DNA of 64,000 bases from Spirosoma sp. 48-14 (GTDB lineage Bacteria; Bacteroidota; Bacteroidia; Cytophagales; Spirosomataceae): positions 1 through 64,000 of the forward strand of contig NZ_MKUD01000038.1 of the NCBI RefSeq assembly GCF_001898575.1, given 5' to 3'. The position numbers and the translations under genes were made by a program. Shown here one piece after another: positions 52,574-61,828 of this stretch (the stretch's first letter is position 1; every line of letters begins with the position of its first letter). The notes under the pieces were generated by a model. That model saw only the letters and a list, made by a program, of their open reading frames with translations. It did no database searches and had not been told where the DNA came from.

Positions 52574-53452
52574 ATGACAAAAAAGGTTGAAGTTTCTGCA
52601 GAACCAGTTGGTGATTATTCAACACACCAATGGGAGATTACATCCCAGCGTTCTCTTTTTGACTTAAAACTTAAAGACACCTGGGAGTATCGGGATTTAT
52701 TGTGGTTATTGGTTCGACGAGACTTTGTATCATTTTACAAACAGACCATTTTAGGGCCGTTGTGGTTTTTTATCCAGCCACTCTTTACAACCATCATTTA
52801 CACATTTGTGTTTGGTATGGCAGGTATCGGTACCGATAGTTTACCTAGACCTCTCTTCTATATGGCGGGGATAACAGCCTGGAACTACTTTGCCGACTGC
52901 ATTACCAAAACGTCAACAGTATTTAAAGACAATTCTAATATTTTTGGCAAGGTGTACTTCCCTCGCTTGATCATGCCCTTAAGCATAGTGATCAGCAATT
53001 TGGTGCGATTTGGCGTACAATTACTGCTATTTCTGGCGATGATGCTCTTCTATTACGTACAAGGAGCTAAAGTAGAGCCTAATAGTTATATCGTACTTTT
53101 CCCAGTAGTTGTGCTACTCATGGCTATGCTTGGACTTGGGCTCGGGATGATTGTTTCTGCCTTAACAACCAAGTATCGGGACTTGGCATTCTTGGTAACG
53201 TTCGGTGTTCAACTCGTGATGTATGCATCTGCAGTAATAATTCCTTTATCATCGACTCCCACAAAATATAAATGGTTAATTCAGGCAAATCCAATGGCCG
53301 TGTTAATCGAAACATTTAGGTATGGTTTTTTAGGAAAAGGTACTTTTAGTTGGGATGCATTTTTATATGCCAGTGCTTTCACCCTGATAACATTATCCTC
53401 AGGTACTATTATCTTCAATAAAGTTGAGAAGAACTTTGTAGATACTATATAA
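52574..53452 (+). CDS. polysaccharide ABC exporter permease (Wzm-like)
   Basis: A 292-residue ABC-2 permease. ATG at 52574 chosen instead of a TTG at 52544. After a soluble N-terminal stretch (HQWEITSQRSLFDLKLKDTW) it has six membrane segments and the family's 'YRDLLWLLVRRDFVSFYKQTILGP' gate region, the start of which is typical of O-antigen exporters. It moves lipid-linked glycan to the periplasmic face. The ATPase gene starts three bases after its stop. Composition is still like the upstream genes. Confidence 0.92.
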   Translation: MTKKVEVSAEPVGDYSTHQWEITSQRSLFDLKLKDTWEYRDLLWLLVRRDFVSFYKQTILGPLWFFIQPLFTTIIYTFVFGMAGIGTDSLPRPLFYMAGITAWNYFADCITKTSTVFKDNSNIFGKVYFPRLIMPLSIVISNLVRFGVQLLLFLAMMLFYYVQGAKVEPNSYIVLFPVVVLLMAMLGLGLGMIVSALTTKYRDLAFLVTFGVQLVMYASAVIIPLSSTPTKYKWLIQANPMAVLIETFRYGFLGKGTFSWDAFLYASAFTLITLSSGTIIFNKVEKNFVDTI

Positions 53453-53455
53453 ATA

Positions 53456-54694
53456 ATGTCAATAGCTATTAAAGCCGAGAATATTTCAAAAGCCTACCAA
53501 CTGGGGGAAATAGGCACAGGTACATTATCTAGAGATATAGAAAGATGGATAAGTAAGGTTCGTGGAAAAGGTGATCCATTTTTAAAAATTGGCGAAATTA
53601 ATGATCGAACTCAAAAAGGTAATAGTGATATTGTTTGGAGTCTAAAAGATATAAATTTTGAAATTGAACGGGGAGATGCTGTTGGCATTATTGGGAGAAA
53701 TGGAGCAGGTAAAAGTACTTTATTGAAAATATTAAGCCGAGTCACTAGTCCAACTAAAGGCTTAATTAAAGGGAATGGTCGGGTGGCAAGTTTATTAGAA
53801 GTTGGAACAGGTTTTCATCCTGAACTTACTGGGCGAGATAATATATATCTAAATGGAGCTATATTAGGGATGCGCAAATATGAAATTAGCAAAAAATTTG
53901 ATGAAATAATAGATTTTGCTGGAGTGGAAAGATATATCAACACTCCTGTAAAGCGATATTCATCTGGGATGTATGTAAGATTGGCATTTGCCGTAGCAGC
54001 ACACCTTGAATCAGAAATTTTAATTGTTGATGAAGTATTAGCAGTTGGAGATGCGGAATTTCAAAGCAAATGTTTAGGTAAAATGGGTGAAGTTAGTAAG
54101 GGTGAAGGGAGAACTGTACTTTTTGTAAGTCATAATATGGGAGCCGTATCACAATTATGCAAAAAAGGTATACTATTAAATTCAGGTAAGATTTTAGACA
54201 GCGGAAAAGTTAATAAGGTATTAGAAGCATATAACAATATTAATAAATCTGCGAGTTTAGTTTATGAAAATTACAAAGTAGGAAATTGTGGGATTATGTA
54301 TGTAAAAATTCAAAATGAAGACAAAACGTCAATTTTTACATTCGACAATGAAATAAAAATATATTTGAAAGTTAATTCTGATCAGGCTAATTTTTCTTAT
54401 CATATAGGAATTGCAATTTATGACCAATGGAATAGAAAACTGTTTACAACAGTATCCAAAGTTAAAAATGAAAAAGTCGGAGCAAAAGATTTTTTAGCAG
54501 TTATACCTAAAAATCTATTATTATCAGGAAAGTATTCAATTGATGTATCTACTTTTATGCCAAATGGAGGAGTATATGATTATAAAAAAAATGTAAGTGA
54601 TTTTGAGATTGCTGATTACACATCACCAATGGCAATTTATGGAAATGCAGATGTTGGAGCAATAAATGTACCTTGTCAATGGTTAGAAATATAG
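53456..54694 (+). CDS. polysaccharide ABC exporter ATPase with C-terminal binding domain (Wzt-like)
   Basis: A 412-residue ATPase. Nucleotide-binding domain about 1-245: Walker A GIIGRNGAGKSTLLKILS, signature KRYSSGMYVRLAFAVA, Walker B SEILIVDEVLAVGDAEF and H-loop VLFVSHNMG. The C-terminal part (about 265-412, beta sandwich with FTFDNEIKIYLKVNSD and YHIGIAIYDQWNRKLF) is the Wzt_C domain that reads the terminal modification of the O-polysaccharide before export. The DNA becomes strongly AT-rich from here on, unlike the permease gene it overlaps functionally. The next gene overlaps its end by 16 bases. Confidence 0.93.
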   Translation: MSIAIKAENISKAYQLGEIGTGTLSRDIERWISKVRGKGDPFLKIGEINDRTQKGNSDIVWSLKDINFEIERGDAVGIIGRNGAGKSTLLKILSRVTSPTKGLIKGNGRVASLLEVGTGFHPELTGRDNIYLNGAILGMRKYEISKKFDEIIDFAGVERYINTPVKRYSSGMYVRLAFAVAAHLESEILIVDEVLAVGDAEFQSKCLGKMGEVSKGEGRTVLFVSHNMGAVSQLCKKGILLNSGKILDSGKVNKVLEAYNNINKSASLVYENYKVGNCGIMYVKIQNEDKTSIFTFDNEIKIYLKVNSDQANFSYHIGIAIYDQWNRKLFTTVSKVKNEKVGAKDFLAVIPKNLLLSGKYSIDVSTFMPNGGVYDYKKNVSDFEIADYTSPMAIYGNADVGAINVPCQWLEI

Positions 54695-55239
54695 TTTTTT
54701 TATTAATAAGTAAAATAAAAAAAGTTGTACATACCTACAGAGTAAATATGTACAACTTAAGAGAAGGAATACAAATACAAAAAAAAGCTTTTTTAGATAA
54801 ATCAATAAATATATCAAATATAAGAGGGGGAACTGTTGAGATTGACTCTTATACAGAAGTATTATTTGGTGTGTGTTTAATGGCATATGGTGGTAAAATA
54901 AAAATCGGAAAATACTGCAGTATAAATCCATATACTATTATATATGGGCATGGACAAGGAGTTACTATAGGCGATAATGTGCTTATTGCAGGCCATTGTA
55001 TGATAATTCCAGCTAATCATGAGTTTAAAAACAAAAATATTCCTATTAATCAACAGGGGATGAAAAGTAAAGGAATAATAATTGAGAATAACGTATGGAT
55101 TGGAGCTGGGTGTGTAATACTAGATGGTGTTCATATAGGACAAGGCTCTGTTATTGCAGCAGGTAGTATAGTCAATAAAAGTGTTGATTGTTTTTCAATG
55201 TATGGTGGGGTTCCAGCCCGTTTAATCAAAAGAATATGA
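54679..55239 (+). CDS. left-handed beta-helix (hexapeptide) acyltransferase
   Basis: About 186 residues; the ATG at 54679 is the likeliest start, with a TTG at 54673 and an ATG at 54748 as alternatives. Hexapeptide repeats are seen (KIGKYCSINPYTIIYG, VTIGDNVLIAGHCMIIPANH, IIENNVWIGAGCVILDGVHI, GQGSVIAAGSIV), with the catalytic His in PANHEF. The ending GGVPARLIKRI is typical of maltose/colanic-acid O-acetyltransferases. It O-acetylates a sugar of the glycan. The start overlaps the ATPase gene and the end overlaps the methyltransferase start (ATGA). Confidence 0.88.
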   Translation: MVRNIVFLLISKIKKVVHTYRVNMYNLREGIQIQKKAFLDKSINISNIRGGTVEIDSYTEVLFGVCLMAYGGKIKIGKYCSINPYTIIYGHGQGVTIGDNVLIAGHCMIIPANHEFKNKNIPINQQGMKSKGIIIENNVWIGAGCVILDGVHIGQGSVIAAGSIVNKSVDCFSMYGGVPARLIKRI

Positions 55240-56027
55240 TCAGAATTTGGAATAAATTAATCAATAAAATAAGGAAAATATTGATTAATAAACAATATGA
55301 GAAAAAAGAAAATGAAAAAATGATTTTTATACAAAGAAAACTACCATTTAGAGAGACAAATAATGAATATATCATTACATATAATAATAAAGAAATACAT
55401 TTAAGAAAACTTGGTAGTGACAATCTAGTATTTCATCAGGTGATATACAGCGATGAGTACGCTGTAGTAAAATCCATATTGAAATTAAATAACATTATCG
55501 TAAAAAATATATTAGACTGTGGTGCCAATATTGGTCTAACCACAATTGAAATGTCAATATGCTTTCCAAATGCAAATATTGTTTCTATAGAACCAGATAA
55601 ACTTAATTTTAAACAATTATGTTTAAACACAAAAGAATATGAGAATGTATATTGTGAGGAATGTGCAATATGGTACGAAGAAAGAACTCTGTATTTAGAC
55701 GAAAGTTTTAGAGATAATCTTGAATGGTCAAGAAGAACTATAGAAAAAAGTAAAACAGGAGCAGAAGTTAAAGGAACTACTATCGAACAAATACTAAATA
55801 AATACAATATAGATGTAATTGATTTATTGAAAATTGATATAGAAGGGGCTGAAAAATACTTGTTTGATAAAGTAGAATATTTATCATTTCTTGAGAATAC
55901 AAGAGTAATAGCTATTGAAATACATGACGAGTTCAAAGTTAGAGAGAAAATATATAGGTACTTGCAATCCTTTGGCTTTATGTTATTTAATTCAAATGAA
56001 TTAACAATTGGTGTGAAATTAAAATGA
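55236..56027 (+). CDS. FkbM family methyltransferase
   Basis: A 263-residue protein; ATG at 55236 overlaps the previous TGA, supporting this start. The SAM-binding fold shows ILDCGANIGLTTIEMSICFP, then NANIVSIEPDKLNFKQLCLN and DVIDLLKIDIEGAEKYLFD, the hallmarks of FkbM-type O-methyltransferases (residues about 105-240). The N-terminal 50 residues are Lys/Asn-rich and helical. Likely methylates a sugar hydroxyl; since Wzt has a reading domain, terminal methylation could be the export signal (inference). Very AT-rich. Ends in an ATGA overlap with the next gene. Confidence 0.9.
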   Translation: MIRIWNKLINKIRKILINKQYEKKENEKMIFIQRKLPFRETNNEYIITYNNKEIHLRKLGSDNLVFHQVIYSDEYAVVKSILKLNNIIVKNILDCGANIGLTTIEMSICFPNANIVSIEPDKLNFKQLCLNTKEYENVYCEECAIWYEERTLYLDESFRDNLEWSRRTIEKSKTGAEVKGTTIEQILNKYNIDVIDLLKIDIEGAEKYLFDKVEYLSFLENTRVIAIEIHDEFKVREKIYRYLQSFGFMLFNSNELTIGVKLK

Positions 56028-57010
56028 AAGGTGTTTCAATTATAATTTGTTGTTATAATAGCTCAAAGCGGTTGCCACATACAATTAAATGTATATCTGA
56101 GCAGAAGCTGGATGTAGATTGGGAACTGATTATAGTTAATAATGCATCCACTGATGAAACATTTAACATTGCAACAATCGAATGGGAAAAGAACAAACAA
56201 AGTATAGGATATTTAACTATAATAAACGAAGAAAAAATAGGCTTAAACTATGCAAGAACAACAGGCATAAAAAATGCAAAATATGAATATGTAATATTGT
56301 GTGATGATGACAACTGGTTAGATGAAAATTATTGCAATATTGCATATAAAATAATGGAATCTGACTCAAAAATTGGTGTATTGGGCGGTAGAAGTGAAGC
56401 TGAGTTTAATACATTACCACCTCATTGGTTTACTAGTTATCAAAGAGAATATGCTGTTGGTGTTCAAGCATTAACATCTGGAGATATATCTAAAAGGGGT
56501 TATGTTTGGGGTGCTGGGATGGTAATCAGAAAAAGTATATTTATAAATTTACTAAATTCAGGATTTAATTTTTTACTTTCGGACAGAAAAGGTAAAGCAT
56601 TAAGCTCAGGTGGAGATACAGAAATTTCAAAATGGTTTTTAATCGCTGGCTACAAATTGTGGTACAGCGAAGACCTTTATTTTAAACATTTTATACCCGA
56701 CAACAGACTAAACATTGAGTACTTTATAAGTTTAACTAAAGGATTTGAAAATGCATTGGAAACCTTATACTTATACGATTACATTATTTTAAATAAATTG
56801 CATGAAGAAAAGTATAATAAAATACATATAAATGCCTTGAAAACTATAATTTATTTGATTAAAGTGATTCTAAAAAGGGAAAAGCGATCTTGGTTATTAC
56901 TAAATTTACATTTGCCTGCAATTATTAATAATTTCCTAGCAAATGATATTTATTTATTGAAAAGCTCAATTAAAAAACTTCAAAAAACAAAAATAAAGAT
57001 TAGAGAATAG
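56024..57010 (+). CDS. family 2 glycosyltransferase
   Basis: A 328-residue GT-A enzyme. The N-terminus GVSIIICCYNSSKRLPHTIK and LIIVNNASTDETFNIA bind the nucleotide; the DxD-type metal site is YVILCDDDNWLDENY. The 'GAGMVIRKS' block and EISKWFLIAGYKLWYSEDL follow, and the C-terminal third is helical and Lys-rich. It adds one sugar to the growing repeat unit at the inner membrane. Start codon overlaps the methyltransferase stop by four bases. Confidence 0.92.
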   Translation: MKGVSIIICCYNSSKRLPHTIKCISEQKLDVDWELIIVNNASTDETFNIATIEWEKNKQSIGYLTIINEEKIGLNYARTTGIKNAKYEYVILCDDDNWLDENYCNIAYKIMESDSKIGVLGGRSEAEFNTLPPHWFTSYQREYAVGVQALTSGDISKRGYVWGAGMVIRKSIFINLLNSGFNFLLSDRKGKALSSGGDTEISKWFLIAGYKLWYSEDLYFKHFIPDNRLNIEYFISLTKGFENALETLYLYDYIILNKLHEEKYNKIHINALKTIIYLIKVILKREKRSWLLLNLHLPAIINNFLANDIYLLKSSIKKLQKTKIKIRE

Positions 57011-57020
57011 ATTAATAAAT

Positions 57021-57800
57021 ATGAAAATATCAATAATAACTATTAATTTAAATAATGGAGATGGGTTACAAAAGACGATAGAGTCAGTTGTGAACCAAAA
57101 TTATAAAGATTTTGAATATATAATAATTGATGGAGGGTCTAAAGATGATAGTATTGATATAATAAACAAATATAGAAATAATATCACAAGTTGGGTATCT
57201 GAGAAAGATAACGGTATATATCATGCAATGAATAAAGGATGGAAAAAAGCTTTAGGTGAATATTGTATTTTTTTAAATTCTGGTGACACATTACTAAATC
57301 AAGAGATTTTAAAATCGGTAGTGCCATATTTAAGCGAAGACCAAACTATAATATTTGGTGATTTAATTTTAAGATATAAAGATAGAGATATTGAAGCAAT
57401 TCATCCTTCTAGAATTAGTATTTTTGATTTTATGATTCATGCTAGCTATCCACATCAAGCCACATTTATAAACACTAAATTATTACATGAGTTAAATGGC
57501 TATGATGAAAATTTTAGAATAATTTCAGATTGGTTATTTTTTTTAAGGGCAACTATTGAAAAAAAAATATCACCTTTGAAAATACCACATGTTGTGAGTG
57601 TATATGATATGAATGGGATTTCGAGTATAAACTCAAAGCAAAGGGAAGAAGAAATAGTAAAAGCCCTAGAACATTACTTCCCATATTTAATCGCAGATAA
57701 AATGAAGAGTAAAGAGCTCCAATATTTTAAGCTCTCAAGGCCACATCAATTCTTAAAAAGAATATTATTAGTATTAAAAAGGTTTAAGACAATAAATTAG
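57021..57800 (+). CDS. family 2 glycosyltransferase
   Basis: A 259-residue GT-A enzyme of the WcaA/WbbD-like group: KISIITINLNNGDGLQKTIE at the start, FEYIIIDGGSKDDSIDII, WVSEKDNGIYHAMNKGWKKA and YCIFLNSGDTLLNQEIL (the acidic metal site is the SGD motif). It is shorter than the preceding enzyme and ends with a basic, membrane-binding tail (HQFLKRILLVLKRFK). Ten bases separate it from the previous gene. Confidence 0.92.
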   Translation: MKISIITINLNNGDGLQKTIESVVNQNYKDFEYIIIDGGSKDDSIDIINKYRNNITSWVSEKDNGIYHAMNKGWKKALGEYCIFLNSGDTLLNQEILKSVVPYLSEDQTIIFGDLILRYKDRDIEAIHPSRISIFDFMIHASYPHQATFINTKLLHELNGYDENFRIISDWLFFLRATIEKKISPLKIPHVVSVYDMNGISSINSKQREEEIVKALEHYFPYLIADKMKSKELQYFKLSRPHQFLKRILLVLKRFKTIN

Positions 57801-57812
57801 AAGAAAATTGTA

Positions 57813-58961
57813 ATGAAAATAACTTATGTGAGTTCTCATGATGTAAGCAACATACATTCTTGGTCAGGTTTAATATACTACATTGCTAAAAGTTTAAAAG
57901 ATCAAAATATAGAAATTGATTTTTTAGACTATTCAAATACTATTAAAAAAATTAATACATTAACAAAAATTAAAAAGAAAGCTTATTCTCTAATAGGTAA
58001 GAGTTTTGATTATAGCCGTGATCCTGAAATGGTAAAGAAAATAGGGCAAGAAATTGAAACTCAATTAAATGAAAATTCTGGGATAATTTTCTCACCTAGC
58101 TCGATCCCAATAGCTCTATTAAACACTAAACTACCTAAAGTATTTTATTGCGACGCCACATTTGCCGGCCTAATAGATTATTATGAAGAATATTTCACTA
58201 TAAGTAATGAAACAAAAAAAAACGGTTTGATTTTAGAACAGAAAGCTTTTGATAATTGCTCATTAGCTATCTTCTCTTCAGATTGGGCAGCACAGACAGC
58301 TATAAATAATTATAATGTTGATTATAAAAAAGTTAAAGTTATTCCTTTTGGTGCGAATATTGAATGTGATAGAACTGAGGAAGATATAAAAAAAATAATT
58401 TTAAATCGCTCAAAGTTTGAATGCAATTTATTATTTATTGGAGTTGATTGGGAAAGGAAGGGTGGAAATATGGCTCTAAGTGTAACTGAAAAATTAAGAG
58501 AGAGAGGTATAAACGCAAAATTACATATTGTTGGTCCTAAACTAAATCCTATAATTGAAGATAACAATTATGCAATTTATCATGGTTTTATTAGTAAAAG
58601 TACGGAATCAGGAAGAGAAAAGTTAGACAAATTATTTAGTGAAAGTCATTTTTTTATTTTACCGACAAAAGCCGAAGCGTTTGGCTTAGTATTTTCAGAG
58701 GCTAACTCGTTTGGTTTGCCTTGTATTGCAACTAACACTGGAGGAATCCCTACGATTATTAAAGATGGTATAAATGGTAAAATGTTCGATATCAATGATG
58801 AACAAATGAAGTATGTTGATTACATTCAAAATTTACTCATGAATTCTATAAATTATGAAAAGTTATCCTATTCATCATTTATAGAGTATAAAAATCGATT
58901 AAATTGGAATGTAACAGGTAAAAAACTATACCAACTCTTGAAAGAAATTGAAATTTATTGA
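57813..58961 (+). CDS. family 4 glycosyltransferase
   Basis: A 382-residue GT-B enzyme. N-terminal Rossmann half begins KITYVSSHDVSNIHSWSGL; the C-terminal half has LLFIGVDWERKGGNMALSV, LHIVGPKLNP, and the EX7E-type site in HFFILPTKAEAFGLVFSEA followed by NSFGLPCIATNTGGIP, which binds the sugar nucleotide. It acts in repeat-unit assembly at the inner leaflet. Its position between two GT2 genes and an acyltransferase fits one assembly line. Very AT-rich. Confidence 0.92.
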   Translation: MKITYVSSHDVSNIHSWSGLIYYIAKSLKDQNIEIDFLDYSNTIKKINTLTKIKKKAYSLIGKSFDYSRDPEMVKKIGQEIETQLNENSGIIFSPSSIPIALLNTKLPKVFYCDATFAGLIDYYEEYFTISNETKKNGLILEQKAFDNCSLAIFSSDWAAQTAINNYNVDYKKVKVIPFGANIECDRTEEDIKKIILNRSKFECNLLFIGVDWERKGGNMALSVTEKLRERGINAKLHIVGPKLNPIIEDNNYAIYHGFISKSTESGREKLDKLFSESHFFILPTKAEAFGLVFSEANSFGLPCIATNTGGIPTIIKDGINGKMFDINDEQMKYVDYIQNLLMNSINYEKLSYSSFIEYKNRLNWNVTGKKLYQLLKEIEIY

Positions 58962-58978
58962 TTAATAGTAAATAAATT

Positions 58979-60058
58979 ATGTATCCCAAAATAATATATA
59001 TACCCTCATTAGATGGATTAAGAGGTATAGCTATATTTTTTGTTTTATTAGCCCATGGTTCTTATGGACATATAAATGGTTGGATTGGCGTTGATCTTTT
59101 TTTTATTTTAAGCGGCTATTTAATTACAAATCTATTACAATTAGAGCAAAAAGAATTTCGCAAAATTTCTTATAAAAATTTCTATGTAAGAAGAGCTTTA
59201 CGGCTATTTCCTGCTTTAATTTTTGCAATTCTATTAGCATATTTTTCTTGGCCACTTACCGAGCATATTTATAAAGAATCAAATAAAAAAATAGCTATAG
59301 CCTCTAGCCTGTTATATTTTAATAATATCATTTCAGATGATGTAACTGGTGTACTTAACCCATTATGGTCCTTATCGGTCGAAGAGCATTTTTATATTCT
59401 ATGGCCAATAGTGTTTTCAAGTGTACTAAACAAAGTATCTTTGTATAAAAGAAATATTTTATTCTTTTTACTTATAACTATAGTATCTTTATTTCGTATA
59501 TATGCTTTCAGGTACGAGAGCGATCTGAAATTTTCATTTTATGAAATAAATTATTATAAATTTACTTTATGTCGAATTGACTCAATTTTACTGGGTGCGC
59601 TTTTAGCATTTACTCCTCCCGCTCCATCACTAGAAAAAGCACTGATTAAATATTCAAATTCAATTTTTATTTTCTTATTTATTCTTTTCAGCTTTATATT
59701 ACTATACATAAATTACTACAGTAAATTTATTAACTATGGCGGGTTTATATTAACAAATATATTATGCTTATTTTGTGTCACATATACTATTACACAACCC
59801 AAACATCCAATATTTTCAAGTAGACTATTTATGTATATTGGTAAAAGATCTTATGGAATATATCTTTTACATCAGCCTATCTTTATTTTATTAGAGCAGT
59901 TTAGAGAACAAAATAATTATTATAACCTAATTTTTATTTCCTTCCTCCGTTTATTAGTACCAATATTAATTGCTGAACTTTGTTTTCAAATAGTTGAAAA
60001 GCCTATTCTAAAGTTAAAAAATAGGTTTAATGGCCTAAAGTCTGCTTATGCAACCTAA
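58979..60058 (+). CDS. acyltransferase 3 family membrane protein (OafA/YrhL-like)
   Basis: A 359-residue protein with about ten membrane segments. It begins with the family signature IPSLDGLRGIAIFFVLLAHG, then GVDLFFILSGYLITNLLQ and a catalytic-type His in the first block; NFYVRRALRLFPALIFAILL and LWSLSVEEHFYILWPIVF follow. These proteins move an acyl group from a cytoplasmic donor to a sugar on the periplasmic side. It lacks the extra C-terminal SGNH domain of some OafA proteins. It is followed by a perfect 22-bp inverted repeat. Confidence 0.92.
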   Translation: MYPKIIYIPSLDGLRGIAIFFVLLAHGSYGHINGWIGVDLFFILSGYLITNLLQLEQKEFRKISYKNFYVRRALRLFPALIFAILLAYFSWPLTEHIYKESNKKIAIASSLLYFNNIISDDVTGVLNPLWSLSVEEHFYILWPIVFSSVLNKVSLYKRNILFFLLITIVSLFRIYAFRYESDLKFSFYEINYYKFTLCRIDSILLGALLAFTPPAPSLEKALIKYSNSIFIFLFILFSFILLYINYYSKFINYGGFILTNILCLFCVTYTITQPKHPIFSSRLFMYIGKRSYGIYLLHQPIFILLEQFREQNNYYNLIFISFLRLLVPILIAELCFQIVEKPILKLKNRFNGLKSAYAT

Positions 60059-60100
60059 AATATACTTCAATTTTAATATGATATATCAATTAAAAAATAT

Positions 60101-60146
60101 GTATTATGCAAACGAAGAATATACATATTCTTCGTTTGCATAATAC
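60101..60146. repeat. 22-bp perfect inverted repeat inside the polysaccharide cluster
   Basis: Arms 60101-60122 and 60125-60146 are exact reverse complements around two bases; in RNA the loop would open to about six. It lies in the 114-base gap after the acyltransferase gene. Probably a terminator or attenuator dividing the long operon. Confidence 0.7.
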
Positions 60147-60172
60147 TCGCAGTAATTCATAATATTATAAGC

Positions 60173-61282
60173 ATGAAATTACTTACGTACCAAACCTTTT
60201 CGATATACTCTAACGGCGGAGGTAGTCGTATTTTACGCAGATTATTTAAAAACCATGAAGAAAACACAATATCCATAGCGCTAGTCGAAAGAAAAAAAAA
60301 TATAATAGATAATCCAATTAAAGAATATCAAATCGAGCAAATATTTCCAAAAAAAAGGTGGATGAAATGGCATATTAAAAATATTTTTTTTTATATTAGA
60401 AATAAATTAAAATTCACAACAAAATACATACTAATAAAACAAATAAATGACATTGAATATGACATATTACATATCGTAGATCATGGTGATTTTCCAAATT
60501 TATTAACACAACTACGTATTAATAAAAAAATATGGGTATCTTTTCACGATCATTTCCTGACTTCTGGCGGAAACTTTTATGATTCAAAGCAATTATGGAC
60601 TTTAGCAGACAGAAGAATAGTTATATCTGAAGAGTTAGGCAATTATTACCAAAGCATCTTTGGAATCTTACCCTATGAAATAATTACTGATGGTTTAAAT
60701 CTAGATGAAATATTTACTCCAAACACTCAACAAATAAATCATAAAATTGTTATTTATTTTGGCGGATTACTTCACATAGACTATTTACCATTATTTCAAT
60801 CGTTAGCAGATGCATTAGATATTCTTTCTAGTCCGCAGTATAATTTCAAATTTAAATTAGTCTTAAGAGGGACTCAAAATATTGATTGGCTTGAGAATCG
60901 TTGCTTTGAGTTAGAATATCGATCTTTTACAATAAATAATTCAGATTTGAAAAAAGATATTACTGAAGCTAATATCCTGTACTTCCCTATTAAATTCAAT
61001 AATCCTTATTTCTATTTATACAGTATGTCAACTAAAATGATTGGTTACCTAGGAGCTCCAGGTACTATACTCTATCATGGACCTGTAGATAGTGCAGCGA
61101 ATAAATTACTTACTAGTTTTCAAAGTTGTGTTTCTTGTACTACTCTTGATAAGAATGATATGATTAATTGTATCTTAGAGAGTATACAGAATGGAGCACA
61201 ATTTTCTTTTAACGCTAAAAAACTTGCAAGGCAAAAGTTTAATTTAGAAGCAATTAAAAGAAGTTTTTGGCTAGAATCATAA
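60173..61282 (+). CDS. glycosyltransferase, GT-B type
   Basis: A 369-residue protein. It begins KLLTYQTFSIYSNGGGSRIL, has a basic middle segment (KKRWMKWHIKNIFFYIRNKL), then ILHIVDHGDFPNLLTQLRIN, and a C-terminal Rossmann-like half with IVIYFGGLLHIDYLPLFQSL, KFKLVLRGTQNIDWLENR and STKMIGYLGAPGTILYHGP. The last block recurs in the gene at 63037 (MPTKISSYVQAGRPIFGHGP), so the two are distant relatives. The usual EX7E motif of GT4 is not clear; the family is uncertain. Assembly of the repeat unit is inferred from context. Confidence 0.8.
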   Translation: MKLLTYQTFSIYSNGGGSRILRRLFKNHEENTISIALVERKKNIIDNPIKEYQIEQIFPKKRWMKWHIKNIFFYIRNKLKFTTKYILIKQINDIEYDILHIVDHGDFPNLLTQLRINKKIWVSFHDHFLTSGGNFYDSKQLWTLADRRIVISEELGNYYQSIFGILPYEIITDGLNLDEIFTPNTQQINHKIVIYFGGLLHIDYLPLFQSLADALDILSSPQYNFKFKLVLRGTQNIDWLENRCFELEYRSFTINNSDLKKDITEANILYFPIKFNNPYFYLYSMSTKMIGYLGAPGTILYHGPVDSAANKLLTSFQSCVSCTTLDKNDMINCILESIQNGAQFSFNAKKLARQKFNLEAIKRSFWLES

Positions 61283-61292
61283 TATAAGAAAA

Positions 61293-61826
61293 TTGAAACA
61301 TGTAATTAGTGAGTTCAGGCTTTACCTATGTAACTATTGGGTAAATTCTATTCCAAGTCATAGGTTTAGATTATGGTTTTACCGTATAATCATGGACTTT
61401 GACATTGAATCTAATTCTTATATATTTTTAGGATGCAAATTTGATTGCAAATCGGGCTTAACTATTAAAAAAAATTCTGTCATAAATAATAGCTGTAGAA
61501 TTGATCCTAGAGGGGGAGTTTTTATAGGTGAAAATGTTTCAATATCTCAAGATGTTGTCATTCTTACAGCAGATCATGATTTAAATACATCAAAATTTGA
61601 TGGAAGGACTGGTAAAGTAGTTATTGAAGATTATGTATGGATTGGTACAAGGGCTACTATTTTAAAAGGTTTAATAATAGGAAAAGGCGCAGTAATAGCA
61701 GCTGGCTCAATAGTAACTAAAGATATCGAACCATACACAGTTGTTGCTGGAATTCCAGCTAAAGTTATTGGTCGTAGGTCTATTGATTTAAGTTATAAAT
61801 TAAATTATAAACGACTTTTTCAGTAG
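61293..61826 (+). CDS. left-handed beta-helix acyltransferase, TTG start
   Basis: A 177-residue protein. The TTG at 61293 is chosen as start: the first ATG in frame lies at 61392, after a conserved family block (YWVNSIPSHRFRLWFYRIIM) that must belong to the protein. Hexapeptide repeats follow (FIGENVSISQDVVILTADHD with the catalytic His, VVIEDYVWIGTRATILKGLI, GKGAVIAAGSIVTK), ending VVAGIPAKVIGRRS. It O-acetylates a sugar in the glycan. It begins ten bases after the previous stop. Confidence 0.85.
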   Translation: MKHVISEFRLYLCNYWVNSIPSHRFRLWFYRIIMDFDIESNSYIFLGCKFDCKSGLTIKKNSVINNSCRIDPRGGVFIGENVSISQDVVILTADHDLNTSKFDGRTGKVVIEDYVWIGTRATILKGLIIGKGAVIAAGSIVTKDIEPYTVVAGIPAKVIGRRSIDLSYKLNYKRLFQ

Positions 61827-61828
61827 AA

